Positions 33,444-43,043 are shown, counted from the stretch's first letter. The stretch is DNA of 64,000 nt from an uncultured Sulfitobacter sp. (GCF_947499945.1 NZ_CANMQD010000001.1:1-64000); one strand, 5' to 3'. Numbers and translations are program-made. The notes: generated by a model from the letters alone, not told the origin.

Positions 33444-34442
33444 ATGACGATGTCGCCCCCTACCCATTTTGCGCCCTTACTGCGTGTCTTTGACACTGTT
33501 CCGGTCTTTGCCGATCTTGTCCGGTTTTCGCGCTCGGCGAGTCCAACTTACCGCCCTTATAAAGGAAAAATCCCGCCAAAATGGCACTCCGCCGCCAGAA
33601 AAAAGGGCTTCACGATCACGGAATGGGTCAAAGATCGGCTACACGTTTCACTGCTGTGCCATTGCTGCAATCGGACACATGCGAAACGGGTTAGCGTAAT
33701 CCTCGCACATTACCCTGAATGCCCCCATTGCATCCAGATCAGACGCGTTGAGGAAGCTGGCGCCTCGGGTGCCCGATTGCTTGGGCGTGACCCCAAGAGT
33801 CGCCACTATGGGCACTACCGCCTTGCATGCGGACACCAAGTCCAGCGCCAGTACCACCGTGTCGCACTGGCTGCGCAAGGAGGGCATGGGCTGGGATGTG
33901 AGACCTGCCGCGAACAGCGTTACAAAGAGCAAGCGCATAAGTTTGGCTGGAATCTTATTGGACCTGCGCAAAGCGGAAAGCTGGGCTATCGTAGCTTTCA
34001 GCACACCTGTGGTCAGGTGCAGGACATCATGATCGGCAACATGAACTGGGGCGACTGCGCATGCAAAAAATGCAGTTCTGGTCGTGCTTCGAAGCCCTCG
34101 TTTATCTATATTTTTCGGATCGGCCTTCCCGGACAGCCTGTCATCAAGTTGGGCTATAGCGTACGTCCTGAAAAACGCCTGCGCTATCAACTGGGCAACG
34201 ACAAGAACGTAGAAACCGAGGTTTTGCGGGTCATCCACTTGCCCACAGGTCACGATGCCAGATGTGAGGAAGAGCGCGCACATAAGACGCTTGCAGCGCT
34301 GCATCCCGAGCTTGTCGTATCAAAAACCAAGTATGGCGACGGCGTCAATACTGTTGGTGAAATCTACCGACCTGAAGCCGTCGGTATCATCCACCGCTTA
34401 CTCGATGAAATCAAAAAGCGATTTCCGGACATCGCTGCCTGA
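33444..34442 (+). CDS. Zinc-ribbon protein with GIY-YIG (T5orf172/MUG113-like) nuclease domain (copy 2)
   Basis: Protein of 332 residues; ATG 33444 is chosen because GAAGGAG lies just upstream, not the TTG at 33429. It keeps every Cys pair of copy 1 (CHCC, CPHC, CGH...CETC, CGQ...CACKKC) and the nuclease landmarks IYIFRIGLPGQPVIKLGYS, R in EKRLRYQLG, the EEERAHKTL helix and the putative metal-binding E in GEIYRPEA. Most residues match copy 1 by eye, with conservative changes, and the C-terminus lacks the short NSQVP insert of copy 1. It is expected to bind DNA through the zinc ribbons and cut or nick it, but this is inference. Confidence 0.72.
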   Translation: MTMSPPTHFAPLLRVFDTVPVFADLVRFSRSASPTYRPYKGKIPPKWHSAARKKGFTITEWVKDRLHVSLLCHCCNRTHAKRVSVILAHYPECPHCIQIRRVEEAGASGARLLGRDPKSRHYGHYRLACGHQVQRQYHRVALAAQGGHGLGCETCREQRYKEQAHKFGWNLIGPAQSGKLGYRSFQHTCGQVQDIMIGNMNWGDCACKKCSSGRASKPSFIYIFRIGLPGQPVIKLGYSVRPEKRLRYQLGNDKNVETEVLRVIHLPTGHDARCEEERAHKTLAALHPELVVSKTKYGDGVNTVGEIYRPEAVGIIHRLLDEIKKRFPDIAA

Positions 34443-34488
34443 TCCATCTCCACATCCCTTACTCACTGAACAAATAGGAGGCATGCCA

Positions 34489-36606
34489 ATGCCCCAGCTA
34501 TCTCCTGCGCGCGCCAGCGCAACCCCTTCATTTTCCATCAGCATTATGCGGATGGTCCTGCAGTTGATTTATGCAGACGCAGCAAGCTACCGGAAGCCTC
34601 TGGTACGCTTTGAAACCGACAATCACCCCATCGACAATGACGACGAGTTGATGGATTTTCCGGACATGGACAAATGTACCCCACCGGTGACTGCAACTTC
34701 CGGAACCGCCGCAGACGGTCTTAATCGTGCCGAGATCGCAGAGCGCCACGCTGCGGGACATGATCCGTTTGCGACAGGGAGCGATGGCAGCGTTCATCAT
34801 TTCCTGCGCCACCTCCCAATTGACCGCATGATCTGCGCCGCCCGCTTTGCCGCTATCTTCGACAATTCGGACAAAGCCACATCGTGGATGGCCGCACGGG
34901 CCATTACCTTACTGACACTGCCCGATGACCAAGAGCGCGCTGTGTTTTCAGACAAGTTTCCGGACATTCTTGAGAAAGTCGCGAACGCCCTGCGTTGTCA
35001 CAATATTCATTGGGATGGAATCGCGATTGCTGCATTGCCAGATGTGCAAACATCATCGAGCACCCGCACCCGTGCGGAATTCAAAGCCAAAATCGACAGT
35101 ATGATTGCCAAAGGCGAAAGCATCATCGTGGTTGCCACCCATCTGGACGACCTACCAGTGAGCGCCAAGGTGCTCTGCAATTCTGTCATCACCTTGCCGA
35201 TGCTTACTGGCGAGATGCTGATTAAACTTTTGCGCCAGACCCACTCCGTTACCGGACAAGTATCAGAGCGTGAGATCCGTGACCGCATGCCCGACGACGC
35301 TGCGCTCCAGCGCTTGCCAATGCCGCTGCTCAAAAGCTCCTTCTGTGCGGCAACAACCTTCAAAGTCGCCGATTGCCTGAGCCGTCTTTCCCGGCGCGTT
35401 GGACCCGCTCCAGCGGCTCAGGGGCCCACTCTGGATGGTATCTACCTCCCGCCCAAGGTCGACGGGGATATGGAGCACCTTGTCAAAGATCTCACACTCT
35501 GGCGCGAAGGCAATCTGGACTGGTCAGATGTCACCTCGTCATTTCTCCTCATCGGCCCGCCCGGAACCGGCAAAACCCTCCTCGCAAAAGCACTTGCTGG
35601 CTCGGCTGAAATTCCGCTCATCGAGACCAGCTATGCCATGTGTCAGAAAGCGGGACATCAGGGTGATTTTCTTCGGACACTGTCCGAAAAAGTCGAGGAT
35701 GCCATCCGTAAAGCACCGTGCGTTTTCTTTTGCGATGAGCTGGATAGCTTCAGCAAACGCTCGATTTCATCCCGCAACAGCGGCTATGTCGTAGCAATCG
35801 TCAACGCACTTTTAGAACACCTGACGCGACTCAACGACACCCCAGGCATCGTTGTTCTGGGTGCCACAAATTTTCCTGAAAATGTAGATCCCGCCGTGAT
35901 CCGCCCTGGCCGCTTCGACCGGCATCTGCCTCTTGATAATCCTTCCCGTGCGGGCATTTTTCGGATTTTCAAAATTGCCCTGGGTGAGCGCGCAAACAAT
36001 CTAAACATTGCGAATGCAGCTGACCGCATGGTCGGCACGTCAGGCGCGCAAATTGCTGCCGTTGTCCGGGATGCGCAGGGAATTGCGCGTCATGAGAATG
36101 CCGATCTTTGCAATGCGCATTTCGAAGCCGCACTCGATAAAGTGGCACCCAAAGGCCAGTCTGAGGAACTCTACCGAGTGGCGATCCATGAGGCTGGCCA
36201 CGCGGTCATCGCCCATGTCCTCGGCCTACCACTTCCAGCGATGGTTCGTGTCACAGCTCGTGGCGGAGCATATGTCGGTAAGCTTCCTTTCGCCTCGACC
36301 AAGCAGATCATTTGCGATCAGATTGCCGTCACTCTCGGCGGTAGAGCAGCAGAGGCAGTCATTCTGGGGAGCGTATCCGATGGTGCGGAAAGTGACCTTG
36401 CGCAAGCTACAGAACTCGCATTTTGGGCCCGCCACACCTGCGGCCTTTATCCAAGCAACCTCGTATCTCTCAGCACAGCCAAGCTCTCGCAACTTGATCC
36501 CCTCGCCCCGCTTGGGTCGGTCATTAATGCTGACCTCAAGAGCCACTATCTGGTCGCAAAAGGCATCGCAGAGAGCAACGCCAAGCTGATCACGCATGTT
36601 GCGTAA
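34489..36606 (+). CDS. Soluble FtsH-like AAA+ zinc protease, C-terminally truncated (copy 2)
   Basis: Protein of 705 residues from ATG 34489, placed 8 nt after AATAGGAGG as in copy 1. Walker A GPPGTGKT (356-363), Walker B FFCDELDS, RPGRFDRH, M41 motif HEAGH (567-571) and the zinc aspartate (ESDLAQAT) are all intact. A TAA at 36604-36606 ends it after THVA, whereas the same frame continues ALLEQREMDGDALGAVLAAH to a TGA at 36711, matching the copy 1 C-terminus. The lost part is a C-terminal helix beyond the zinc site, so some activity may remain. The N-terminal 330 residues have the same unassigned domain as copy 1. Confidence 0.75.
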   Translation: MPQLSPARASATPSFSISIMRMVLQLIYADAASYRKPLVRFETDNHPIDNDDELMDFPDMDKCTPPVTATSGTAADGLNRAEIAERHAAGHDPFATGSDGSVHHFLRHLPIDRMICAARFAAIFDNSDKATSWMAARAITLLTLPDDQERAVFSDKFPDILEKVANALRCHNIHWDGIAIAALPDVQTSSSTRTRAEFKAKIDSMIAKGESIIVVATHLDDLPVSAKVLCNSVITLPMLTGEMLIKLLRQTHSVTGQVSEREIRDRMPDDAALQRLPMPLLKSSFCAATTFKVADCLSRLSRRVGPAPAAQGPTLDGIYLPPKVDGDMEHLVKDLTLWREGNLDWSDVTSSFLLIGPPGTGKTLLAKALAGSAEIPLIETSYAMCQKAGHQGDFLRTLSEKVEDAIRKAPCVFFCDELDSFSKRSISSRNSGYVVAIVNALLEHLTRLNDTPGIVVLGATNFPENVDPAVIRPGRFDRHLPLDNPSRAGIFRIFKIALGERANNLNIANAADRMVGTSGAQIAAVVRDAQGIARHENADLCNAHFEAALDKVAPKGQSEELYRVAIHEAGHAVIAHVLGLPLPAMVRVTARGGAYVGKLPFASTKQIICDQIAVTLGGRAAEAVILGSVSDGAESDLAQATELAFWARHTCGLYPSNLVSLSTAKLSQLDPLAPLGSVINADLKSHYLVAKGIAESNAKLITHVA

Positions 36607-36870
36607 GCACTGTTGGAGCAGCGGGAAATGGATGGAGATGCACTGGGAGCGGTATTGGCCGCGCATATGGTTAAAAGCTGCAATCATCCAACCACTTCCC
36701 AAAGCGGGTGACCATAAATCAGTAGACCTTCCTACTGACGCAAGATATCGTTCGGGTCTCACAAGAGGTTACACACAAGGTTACACGAATACCAAAATTG
36801 ACAATCATCGCGGGAAATTAAAACACTTTATATCAGTGCCTTAGGCGTAATAAGTGAATTCAACTCCGAT

Positions 36871-36891
36871 CCCTACTGTCGGAGCCATTTT
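36871..36891 (+). repeat. att-like direct repeat, copy 3
   Basis: CCCTACTGTCGGAGCCATTT, one change from copies 1 and 2, in the same orientation. The flanks form a CTCCGA...TCGGAG stem (36865-36885), as in copy 1. The preceding CGAT is shared with copy 2. Confidence 0.6.
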
Positions 36892-37129
36892 GCCTTTTAA
36901 ACACCTGATTTAAATGGTACTCTTCTCTGCTAATTCTGAGAGTCAATTTATTTGCGTATATGCTGTTACTCCTTCTGCCACAGCCGCCGGTACAAGAGAT
37001 GCAATCATGCATATCCAAATCATGTCTTATGAGCATCTCAAATGCCAAGAAGCTGGACCCAATCGGTGTAGGCGAATGCCGCAGGCCTTGATTGCGAGCG
37101 GCGTCAGTTGCTAGATTTGCCGTCACGCG

Positions 37130-37322
37130 GAGCAAATCAATCATCAGCAATTGGATGAGCAGCAAGCGATGCCCTCTTTTCATAGGCTCAGGCACAGTAT
37201 GGAGGGCACACTTTGTCATGCTATGCTGGCGCTAAAAACAAATCTGAACGCAAGAGCACCGGACACAAAGGCAAGAGCATCCGCGAAAAGGTTTCGGAGA
37301 TTGGCTCCCCCGCTAAACGTCT
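37130..37322 (+). pseudogene. Integrase C-terminal remnant, related to the integrase at 16986
   Basis: The plus frame reads EQINHQQLDEQQAMPSFHRLRHSM, shown here in parts: INHQQL and SFHRLRH align with IIDQQL and SFHSLRH of the intact integrase. After a frame shift at about 37258 the next frame gives GHKGKSIREKV, matching GHEGKDIHDKV. It lies downstream of att-like copy 3 in the same orientation as the int gene beside copy 1, so it is the residue of an older related element. Confidence 0.6.
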
Positions 37323-37624
37323 AGTCGCCAGTAAAGACCCTTGAATAACCTGACCGCGCCTACAAATCACTTTGAAGGGACGAATATTCTCGCGGGGATC
37401 AGACTGTTGCGCCCGATGGCGTTGGGCTCTGCAATGCAGAAAAGGCCGACGGTCAATGATCAACGAGAACAATAGCACGCAGTCGTCCTCCATTCTTATC
37501 CTGCACTACATTAAAAAATCACAGATTTTACAGTTCGATTGATATTTGTTAGTTTGAGCGCCTGAACACACATCGCAATAGACGAGTGTAACGGCACCTT
37601 CGATCGGTTAAGGCATCCACCGAA

Positions 37625-39327
37625 ATGCAAGAAGTCATGTCTGATCAAGAGTTCCCAGATGATCCAAATGCAGAATACGAACTGTATAACAACTTGATCC
37701 TGCCGAGCCAAAATAAAGCATTGGACGGGAAGTATGTTCAGGATTTGCTCAACGGGACTGTTAAGTTCGAGGGCCAAACTGTCGTAATTGAAGATACAAA
37801 TCTCGATGCCGCGATTGATCTTAAAGATCTGCCCAATCCGAATGAGAGCGCTATCAATTAGGGCATCGCGAACAGCGACGACTAGACGGTACCCATGAAG
37901 GATAATGGCAAGCTGCTGTACCGTAAGGGTAATGCGATGAAACGGCCCAATGATGGGCGGTTGGAGGCATCGCTTGAGACGCATGATGAATGGGACGAGT
38001 TGGACGAAGGCACAGTTTTCAAGAAACGCTATTCCATTTCAGAAGCCGAATTGGTGATGCTCCACACGATTGCAAACAATCCCAATGATCAGGTGTGCTC
38101 CGAGGATTTTGAAAACGAATCTGCCATTGATACTTTGCCAAATTATGGCATCATCGAAAACTATCTGGGCAAAGTCGGTCGGACTGTTTGCGCCCCCACT
38201 GATGACTACTATGCTGGCGATGGCACGCAATACGAAGCAGGAAGAATTCTGCGTGCAATCGGCGCAGATGCTACAGATCTCGAGCTTGGCTTTACCAACG
38301 CATAGTATGCCACCATGGATCGCGAGCCGTTCGAGCCTGAGCTTAAAGCAGACGGCACCGAATAAACACAGGATTCCGCTGTAGACTGCTGCCGGATAAA
38401 TACGGTCAGGATCTGCCAAGTGTGGTCATCCTGATTGATCCTAGCAGAACGCGGCCAACCCAGAAAGCAGAAGAAAAGCACGAATAGGGCGCCGAAACGC
38501 AAACCGTGCTGAACCTGCTTGATTGGGTAACGGATGGTTAGCCTCTGAATATCAGTGTCGGTTGGCAAGACAATGCGGGATCGGTTTCCGTCAACGATTT
38601 GAACTTGACTGATGGTTTTGATGTCGCGGATTAAGTCAAAGGGGATACCAAAGCCGCTACTGTTTACAGCGCGAAGTCGGTGGTCGAGTATGATGGGATT
38701 AAAGTTCAGGCTCAGGGAACTGGCGTCATTGGCTCCGCAGGTCACGACTACCTTGTCGGCGTCGGAATCAACAGCTTCACGGGCGGTCTTGGTTCAGATT
38801 TTTTTGTCCCGTCCCATGGAACGTCACTGGCGGGTGCGATCACAAGCAGCACATTTTCCGACTTTCAGGTCGGATCTGACAAAATCGGTCTTATCGGGTT
38901 TGATGAAATGATTGATTTTGAACCGGAAGTTGTCGAAAAATCAGCCCTGATCAGCAAAGATGTTTCTGGCGATTATCTGACAGATTCTGTTGGTGGTGAA
39001 TTGGTTGCAACCCCAACAACTAGAAAGGCGGCAGATGCCGTCACTGTAGAATTCTCGGAAAATACTTCGACGGGGGCAACTTTCTACCTTGAACAGCCAG
39101 AAGGCTATGATGTTAAGCACGTCCCAGAGGAAGTTACTCTTATTGCTCTTGAGGAAGGATAATGGACACTCGCTCATGGAAGCTATTTGCAGGTTGGCAC
39201 TTCTGTTTCGCAAGCAGGTGCAAAGGGAACATTCCCCACCGCTGAAGAGGTGACTGGTGTCGCATTGGTCAACAGCGGCCTGCTTATCGGAACTGAAATG
39301 ACATCGGATGACTTGCTGTTTGCCTAA
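37625..39327 (+). pseudogene. Decayed RTX-like secreted or surface protein
   Basis: A long coding-like tract is interrupted by many stops: TAG at 37859, 37883 and 38303, TAA at 38363, then after a frame change further TAG and TAA codons up to a TAA at about 39160; the final stop is at 39325. Between the stops the translation is acidic and repeat-like. GSAGHDYLVGVG, then FTGGLGSDFFV (about 38725-38815) resembles RTX calcium-binding repeats (GGxGxDxxxG/GTGxDTFTGGLGND). Pieces such as SAIDTLPNYGI, DKIGLIGFDEMIDFE and the end NSGLLIGTEMTSDDLLFA suggest a type I secreted protein. No start, secretion genes or uninterrupted frame remain. Confidence 0.6.
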
Positions 39328-39569
39328 CGAGCCCGACCACACGCACCATCTGCAAGCGGTCTCACTTTGAGGTCGCCGGTTTTTTTGATAATCATATTTT
39401 GGGAGCCTTTTGAGCATCACGAGCCTGCGCCGTTGTCATCTAAAGATATGCCGGCAGTCCGAATTTGTGCCATTCAGTGTGGGTCACTCCGACAACATGA
39501 CTGCCAAACGGCCTATTCCCTAAAAATGACAGCGCCTTGGGAAAATACGTCCCCCCCAAAAAACGGGAT

Positions 39570-40790
39570 TCAGCGAGATTTCGAGGGGTTTAGGCGCGTG
39601 ATCAAAGGAGCAATCGCGAGGATAAGCGCAGCAGCAATTATAAAAGGCGCTCCAGGGAAATAGATGCCTTCAGCGTTTACGAACCGCTCGAACACCCCTG
39701 TCAACGCCAGCGGTGCGATGACAGCGGCCACCGATGCCAGTGATGCAATCACCCCCTGCACCAAGCCTTGGCTATCCTCACCCACACGGTTTGCCGCAAA
39801 AGCGGTCATAAGCGGGGGAGCCATATCGGCCAGTGTCGCCAGTGGCAGAACCAGCGCCACAGCCCAAGCCGCCGTTGAGAATCCAAAGCCCAGCAGCCCG
39901 ACAATAGCAGCCCCCGTGGCGAAAAGCAGCGTGTTATAGTCTCCATACCGCTTTGTCAGTTGCGGCAGCACCCCCGCCTGCACCACGGCGATCAGGATGC
40001 CATAAGCAGACAAGGTCAGGCCAATGGTAAAGCCGTCCCAGCCGAACACCTCCCGCCCCCAAAACGCCCAAAGCGTCGGATAGACCATATTGGCAAATTC
40101 AAATACGAAGATACAAACCAACGGCACCGCCAGACCCGGTATGGCAAAAGCCCTGATGATCGTACCGAAGGGGTTGAGGTCACGCCGCCCGAACGGCCTG
40201 CGATTTTCCTCTTTCAACGATTCCGGCAGGATGAATATGCCAAATATCACGTTCAGCGTGGAGAGCGCCGCTGCGATCCAGAACGGCGCCGTGATGTGCC
40301 ATCCCGAAGCAACACCGCCTAAGGCAGGCCCGAATACAAAACCGATGCCAAAGGCCGCGCCGATCATTCCGAACGCCGCACCCCGCTCCTGCGGTTTGGC
40401 GATGTCAGAGATGTAGGCCGTTGCCGTGATATACGTAGCCCCTGCCATGCCCGCGATGACACGGCCCACCAGCAAAACCCAATAGGATTGCGCCATGGCC
40501 ATAATCGCATAATCAAGGGCCAGCGTTGCCAAAGCGGCAATCAGTACAGGTCTGCGCCCGAAAGCGTCCGAGAGGCTCCCCACGATAGGGCCGAACAGAA
40601 ACATCGCCCCCGCGTAGGCCGACATCATGATCCCCCCCCAAAGGGCCCCTTCGGCAGTTGAACTTGCCCCCACACGGTCCATTAGATCGGGCATGATCGG
40701 AAAGACGATGCCAACACCGATGGCGTCAATCATCAGCGTGGCGAGAATAAACAGAAATGGACCGTTAAGCTTCATGGCCTCACCCGACAC
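39570..40790 (-). CDS. MFS efflux transporter (TetA-like, 12 TM)
   Basis: Protein of 406 residues from a GTG at 40790, or 401 from the ATG at 40775 (MKLNGPFLFIL). Twelve membrane helices and the MFS loop 2-3 motif GSLSDAFGRRPVL (G-x-LSD-x-FGRRP) define the tetracycline-resistance-type drug:H+ antiporter family, as does GFVFGPALGG in helix 5. Substrates of environmental members are often unknown. It follows the GlxA-type regulator gene by about 63 bp on the same strand and may be co-expressed. Confidence 0.8.
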   Translation of the reverse strand: MSGEAMKLNGPFLFILATLMIDAIGVGIVFPIMPDLMDRVGASSTAEGALWGGIMMSAYAGAMFLFGPIVGSLSDAFGRRPVLIAALATLALDYAIMAMAQSYWVLLVGRVIAGMAGATYITATAYISDIAKPQERGAAFGMIGAAFGIGFVFGPALGGVASGWHITAPFWIAAALSTLNVIFGIFILPESLKEENRRPFGRRDLNPFGTIIRAFAIPGLAVPLVCIFVFEFANMVYPTLWAFWGREVFGWDGFTIGLTLSAYGILIAVVQAGVLPQLTKRYGDYNTLLFATGAAIVGLLGFGFSTAAWAVALVLPLATLADMAPPLMTAFAANRVGEDSQGLVQGVIASLASVAAVIAPLALTGVFERFVNAEGIYFPGAPFIIAAALILAIAPLITRLNPSKSR

Positions 40791-40853
40791 GTGATCCGCA
40801 CCACTTACAAGACCGAAGGCAGGTTATCTCGGCTCAATCTAGGGACCACAGCC

Positions 40854-41798
40854 CTATCCGCCTATGCGCAAACCGCGCGGCGTCTCCTGAAATTCGGCTT
40901 TGAAGGCCCGCGTCATTGCACTTGCGTTCTCATAGCCACATCGCCCCGCGATCTCGGACACCGATTGATCCGTCTCCGTCACCAGTTTGTGCGCATAGGT
41001 CAGGCGCAGCATGCGGTAAGCGGTTTGCGGCGTCACATCCAGCTCGGTCCGCATCCGGTTCTCAAGCGTCTTTTGCGAAATTCCCACCGCACGCGCCACA
41101 GCGGCAATACTGAGCGGCTTTTCCAGATGCTCGGACATCACCGTGATGGCACGGTCCACCAGCTTGCCCTTGCGCGAGGCAAAAGGAATCGGTCCGCGGG
41201 CGCCTTCGGTGCGCATGAACAAATGCGCCACTTTAAGGGCCAGCAGCGGACCATGCGCCTGCCCGATCAGATGCACCACCAGATCGAATGCAGCCATTGC
41301 ACCCGAACAGGTGATCCTGTCGCGATCAATGACAAAACGCTCACGCTCCGCCCGCACTTGCGGAAATGCCTCGGCAAAACTGCTCCATTCATCCCAATGG
41401 ATCGTGGCGCGGTATCCCTCCAGCAGCCCTGCATGCGCCATCAGCCAACTGCCCGTATCCAGCCCCGCCACCACGCCGTACCGCTTTGCTGCGGCGCGCA
41501 ACTTTTGCGTCGTCGCCCATGTGGCAAAGCGGCGAAACCCATAAGACGGCATGATCACCAGCGTCGAACCGCGCCCTTCCTTGAGCGCTGAATGCGGCGT
41601 GACCTGCATCCCGCTCGAACTCTCCACTAGAGCCCCGTCGAGCGAGACAAACCGCCACCTGAACTGTGCATGGCGCGACAGCCCGTTTGCGGCGCGCATC
41701 GGCTCGATGGTATTGGCAAGGCAATGATTGGAGAACTGGTCAAACAGCAGAATATCGAAATCCTGATCAGCACTGTCTACATTTTTCCAATTCTGCAT
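40854..41798 (-). CDS. GlxA/CdhR-type AraC-family regulator
   Basis: Protein of 314 residues starting at ATG 41798 (MQNWKN); the TTG at 41804 is less likely. Residues 15-190 form a DJ-1/PfpI-like (GATase1) ligand domain (FDILLFDQFSNHCLANTIEPMRAAN, AGLDTGSWLMAHAGLL, ITCSGAMAAFDLVVHLI). Residues 215-310 have the AraC double helix-turn-helix (IAAVARAVGISQKTLENRM, VSEIAGRCGYENASAMTRAFKAEF). This architecture includes CdhR and GbdR, which respond to carnitine and betaine. It diverges from the acyl-CoA operon at 41877 with about 80 bp between, so it probably activates that operon in response to its substrate. Confidence 0.82.
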   Translation of the reverse strand: MQNWKNVDSADQDFDILLFDQFSNHCLANTIEPMRAANGLSRHAQFRWRFVSLDGALVESSSGMQVTPHSALKEGRGSTLVIMPSYGFRRFATWATTQKLRAAAKRYGVVAGLDTGSWLMAHAGLLEGYRATIHWDEWSSFAEAFPQVRAERERFVIDRDRITCSGAMAAFDLVVHLIGQAHGPLLALKVAHLFMRTEGARGPIPFASRKGKLVDRAITVMSEHLEKPLSIAAVARAVGISQKTLENRMRTELDVTPQTAYRMLRLTYAHKLVTETDQSVSEIAGRCGYENASAMTRAFKAEFQETPRGLRIGG

Positions 41799-41876
41799 GA
41801 TCAATGACTAACCCTGCACGCCGCATCTGTGCAAGCCGATGTTTGATACCCCAAACCCATCCACAGGAGCCGCCCC

Positions 41877-43037
41877 ATGCAATTTGGTCTGACCGAAGAA
41901 CAACAAATGATCTCCTCCACTGTGCGCAGCTTTGTCGAGAACGAGATTTACCCCCATGAGGCTGAGGTAGAGCGCACAGGTCACGTCCCCCTTGAGCTGG
42001 GCGAATCTATCAAACAAAAATGCATTGATCTGGGCTTTTACGCCTGCAACTTCCCCGAAGTAGTGGGCGGTGCAGGCCTAAGCCATATGGACTTTACACT
42101 GGTCGAGCGGGAGTTGGGCCGCGGCTCCATGGCGCTCACGCATTTCTTTGGCCGCCCGCAAAACATCCTGATGGCCTGCAATGACGAGCAGCGTGAGCGT
42201 TATCTGCTGCCTGCCGTGCGCGGCGAGCGGATGGATGCGTTGGCCATGACCGAACCCGACGCTGGATCAGACGTGCGCGGCATGAAATGTCAGGCGATCC
42301 GCGATGGCGGCGATTGGGTTGTGAACGGCTCAAAACACTTCATCTCTGGCGCAGAACACGCTGATTTCTTTATCGTTTTCATTGCCACAGGCACCGACGA
42401 CACACCCAAAGGACCCAAGCGGCGGATTACCACCTTCCTCGTGGACCGTGGCACGCCTGGCTTTGAAGTGCGCGAAGGTTACAACTCCGTCAGCCACAAG
42501 GGGTATAAAAACTGCATCCTGACGTTTGACGATTGCCGCCTGCCCGATGCGCAGGTCTTGGGCGAAGTCGATGGCGGTTTTGCGGTGATGAACGAATGGC
42601 TCTATGCGACGCGCCTTACCGTTGCTGCCTTCTCCGTTGGCCGTGCGCGGCGTTGCTTTGACTACGCGCTCAATTACGCCGCCGAGCGGACCCAGTTCGG
42701 CCAGCCCATCGGCAAGTTTCAGGGCGTGAGTTTCCAGATCGCAGATATGATCACCGAGATTGACGCCGCCGACTGGCTCACCCTCGCCGCCGCATGGCGC
42801 CTGGATCAAAAGCTGCCTGCCAACCGCGAGATTGCCTCGGCCAAGCTCTACGCCTCCGAGACACTTGCACGCGTCACCGACACCACTTTGCAGATTTTCG
42901 GTGGCATGGGCCTGATGGATGACTTCCCGATTGAACGTTTCTGGCGCGATGCGCGGGTCGAGCGGATCTGGGACGGCACGTCCGAGATACAGCGCCACAT
43001 CATCTCGCGCGACCTGCTGCGTCCCTTGGGTGCCTGA
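41877..43037 (+). CDS. Acyl-CoA dehydrogenase
   Basis: Protein of 386 residues, full family length. Landmarks: LAMTEPDAGSDVRGM (FAD/substrate loop), NGSKHFISGAEHADFFIV, RTQFGQPIGKFQGVSFQIADM, and the catalytic base region near the C-terminus with YASETLARVTDTTLQIFGGMGLMDDFPIERFWRDARVERIWDGTSEIQR. It oxidises an acyl-CoA to the 2-enoyl-CoA with electron transfer to ETF. As first gene of an operon with a CoA ligase and a carnitinyl-CoA dehydratase-like crotonase, it is likely a butyrobetainyl-CoA or similar dehydrogenase, but substrate identity is inference. Confidence 0.85.
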   Translation: MQFGLTEEQQMISSTVRSFVENEIYPHEAEVERTGHVPLELGESIKQKCIDLGFYACNFPEVVGGAGLSHMDFTLVERELGRGSMALTHFFGRPQNILMACNDEQRERYLLPAVRGERMDALAMTEPDAGSDVRGMKCQAIRDGGDWVVNGSKHFISGAEHADFFIVFIATGTDDTPKGPKRRITTFLVDRGTPGFEVREGYNSVSHKGYKNCILTFDDCRLPDAQVLGEVDGGFAVMNEWLYATRLTVAAFSVGRARRCFDYALNYAAERTQFGQPIGKFQGVSFQIADMITEIDAADWLTLAAAWRLDQKLPANREIASAKLYASETLARVTDTTLQIFGGMGLMDDFPIERFWRDARVERIWDGTSEIQRHIISRDLLRPLGA

Positions 43038-43043
43038 CCTTCC

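Larger units (their letters stand above)
36607..37624. other. Spacer with att-like copy 3 and integrase remnant
   Basis: 36607-36711 is the read-through tail of the truncated protease. An att-like core is at 36871-36891 and a broken integrase tail at 37130-37322. The rest (36715-36860, 36900-37120, 37330-37620) shows no gene that I can support. Confidence 0.5.

Noticed and set aside
37625-39327. Translational recoding of stop codons in the RTX-like tract
   Set aside because: No readthrough signals, no suppressor evidence, and a frame change is also needed; ordinary pseudogene decay explains the data better.
39340-39395. Rho-independent terminator after the RTX-like tract (T-run near 39380)
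   Set aside because: The stem before the T-run has several mismatches and the upstream gene is decayed, so support is too weak.
40791-41591. Plus-strand open frame of 266 codons opposite the GlxA-type regulator
   Set aside because: Shadow of a clear DJ-1/AraC-domain regulator; no independent support.
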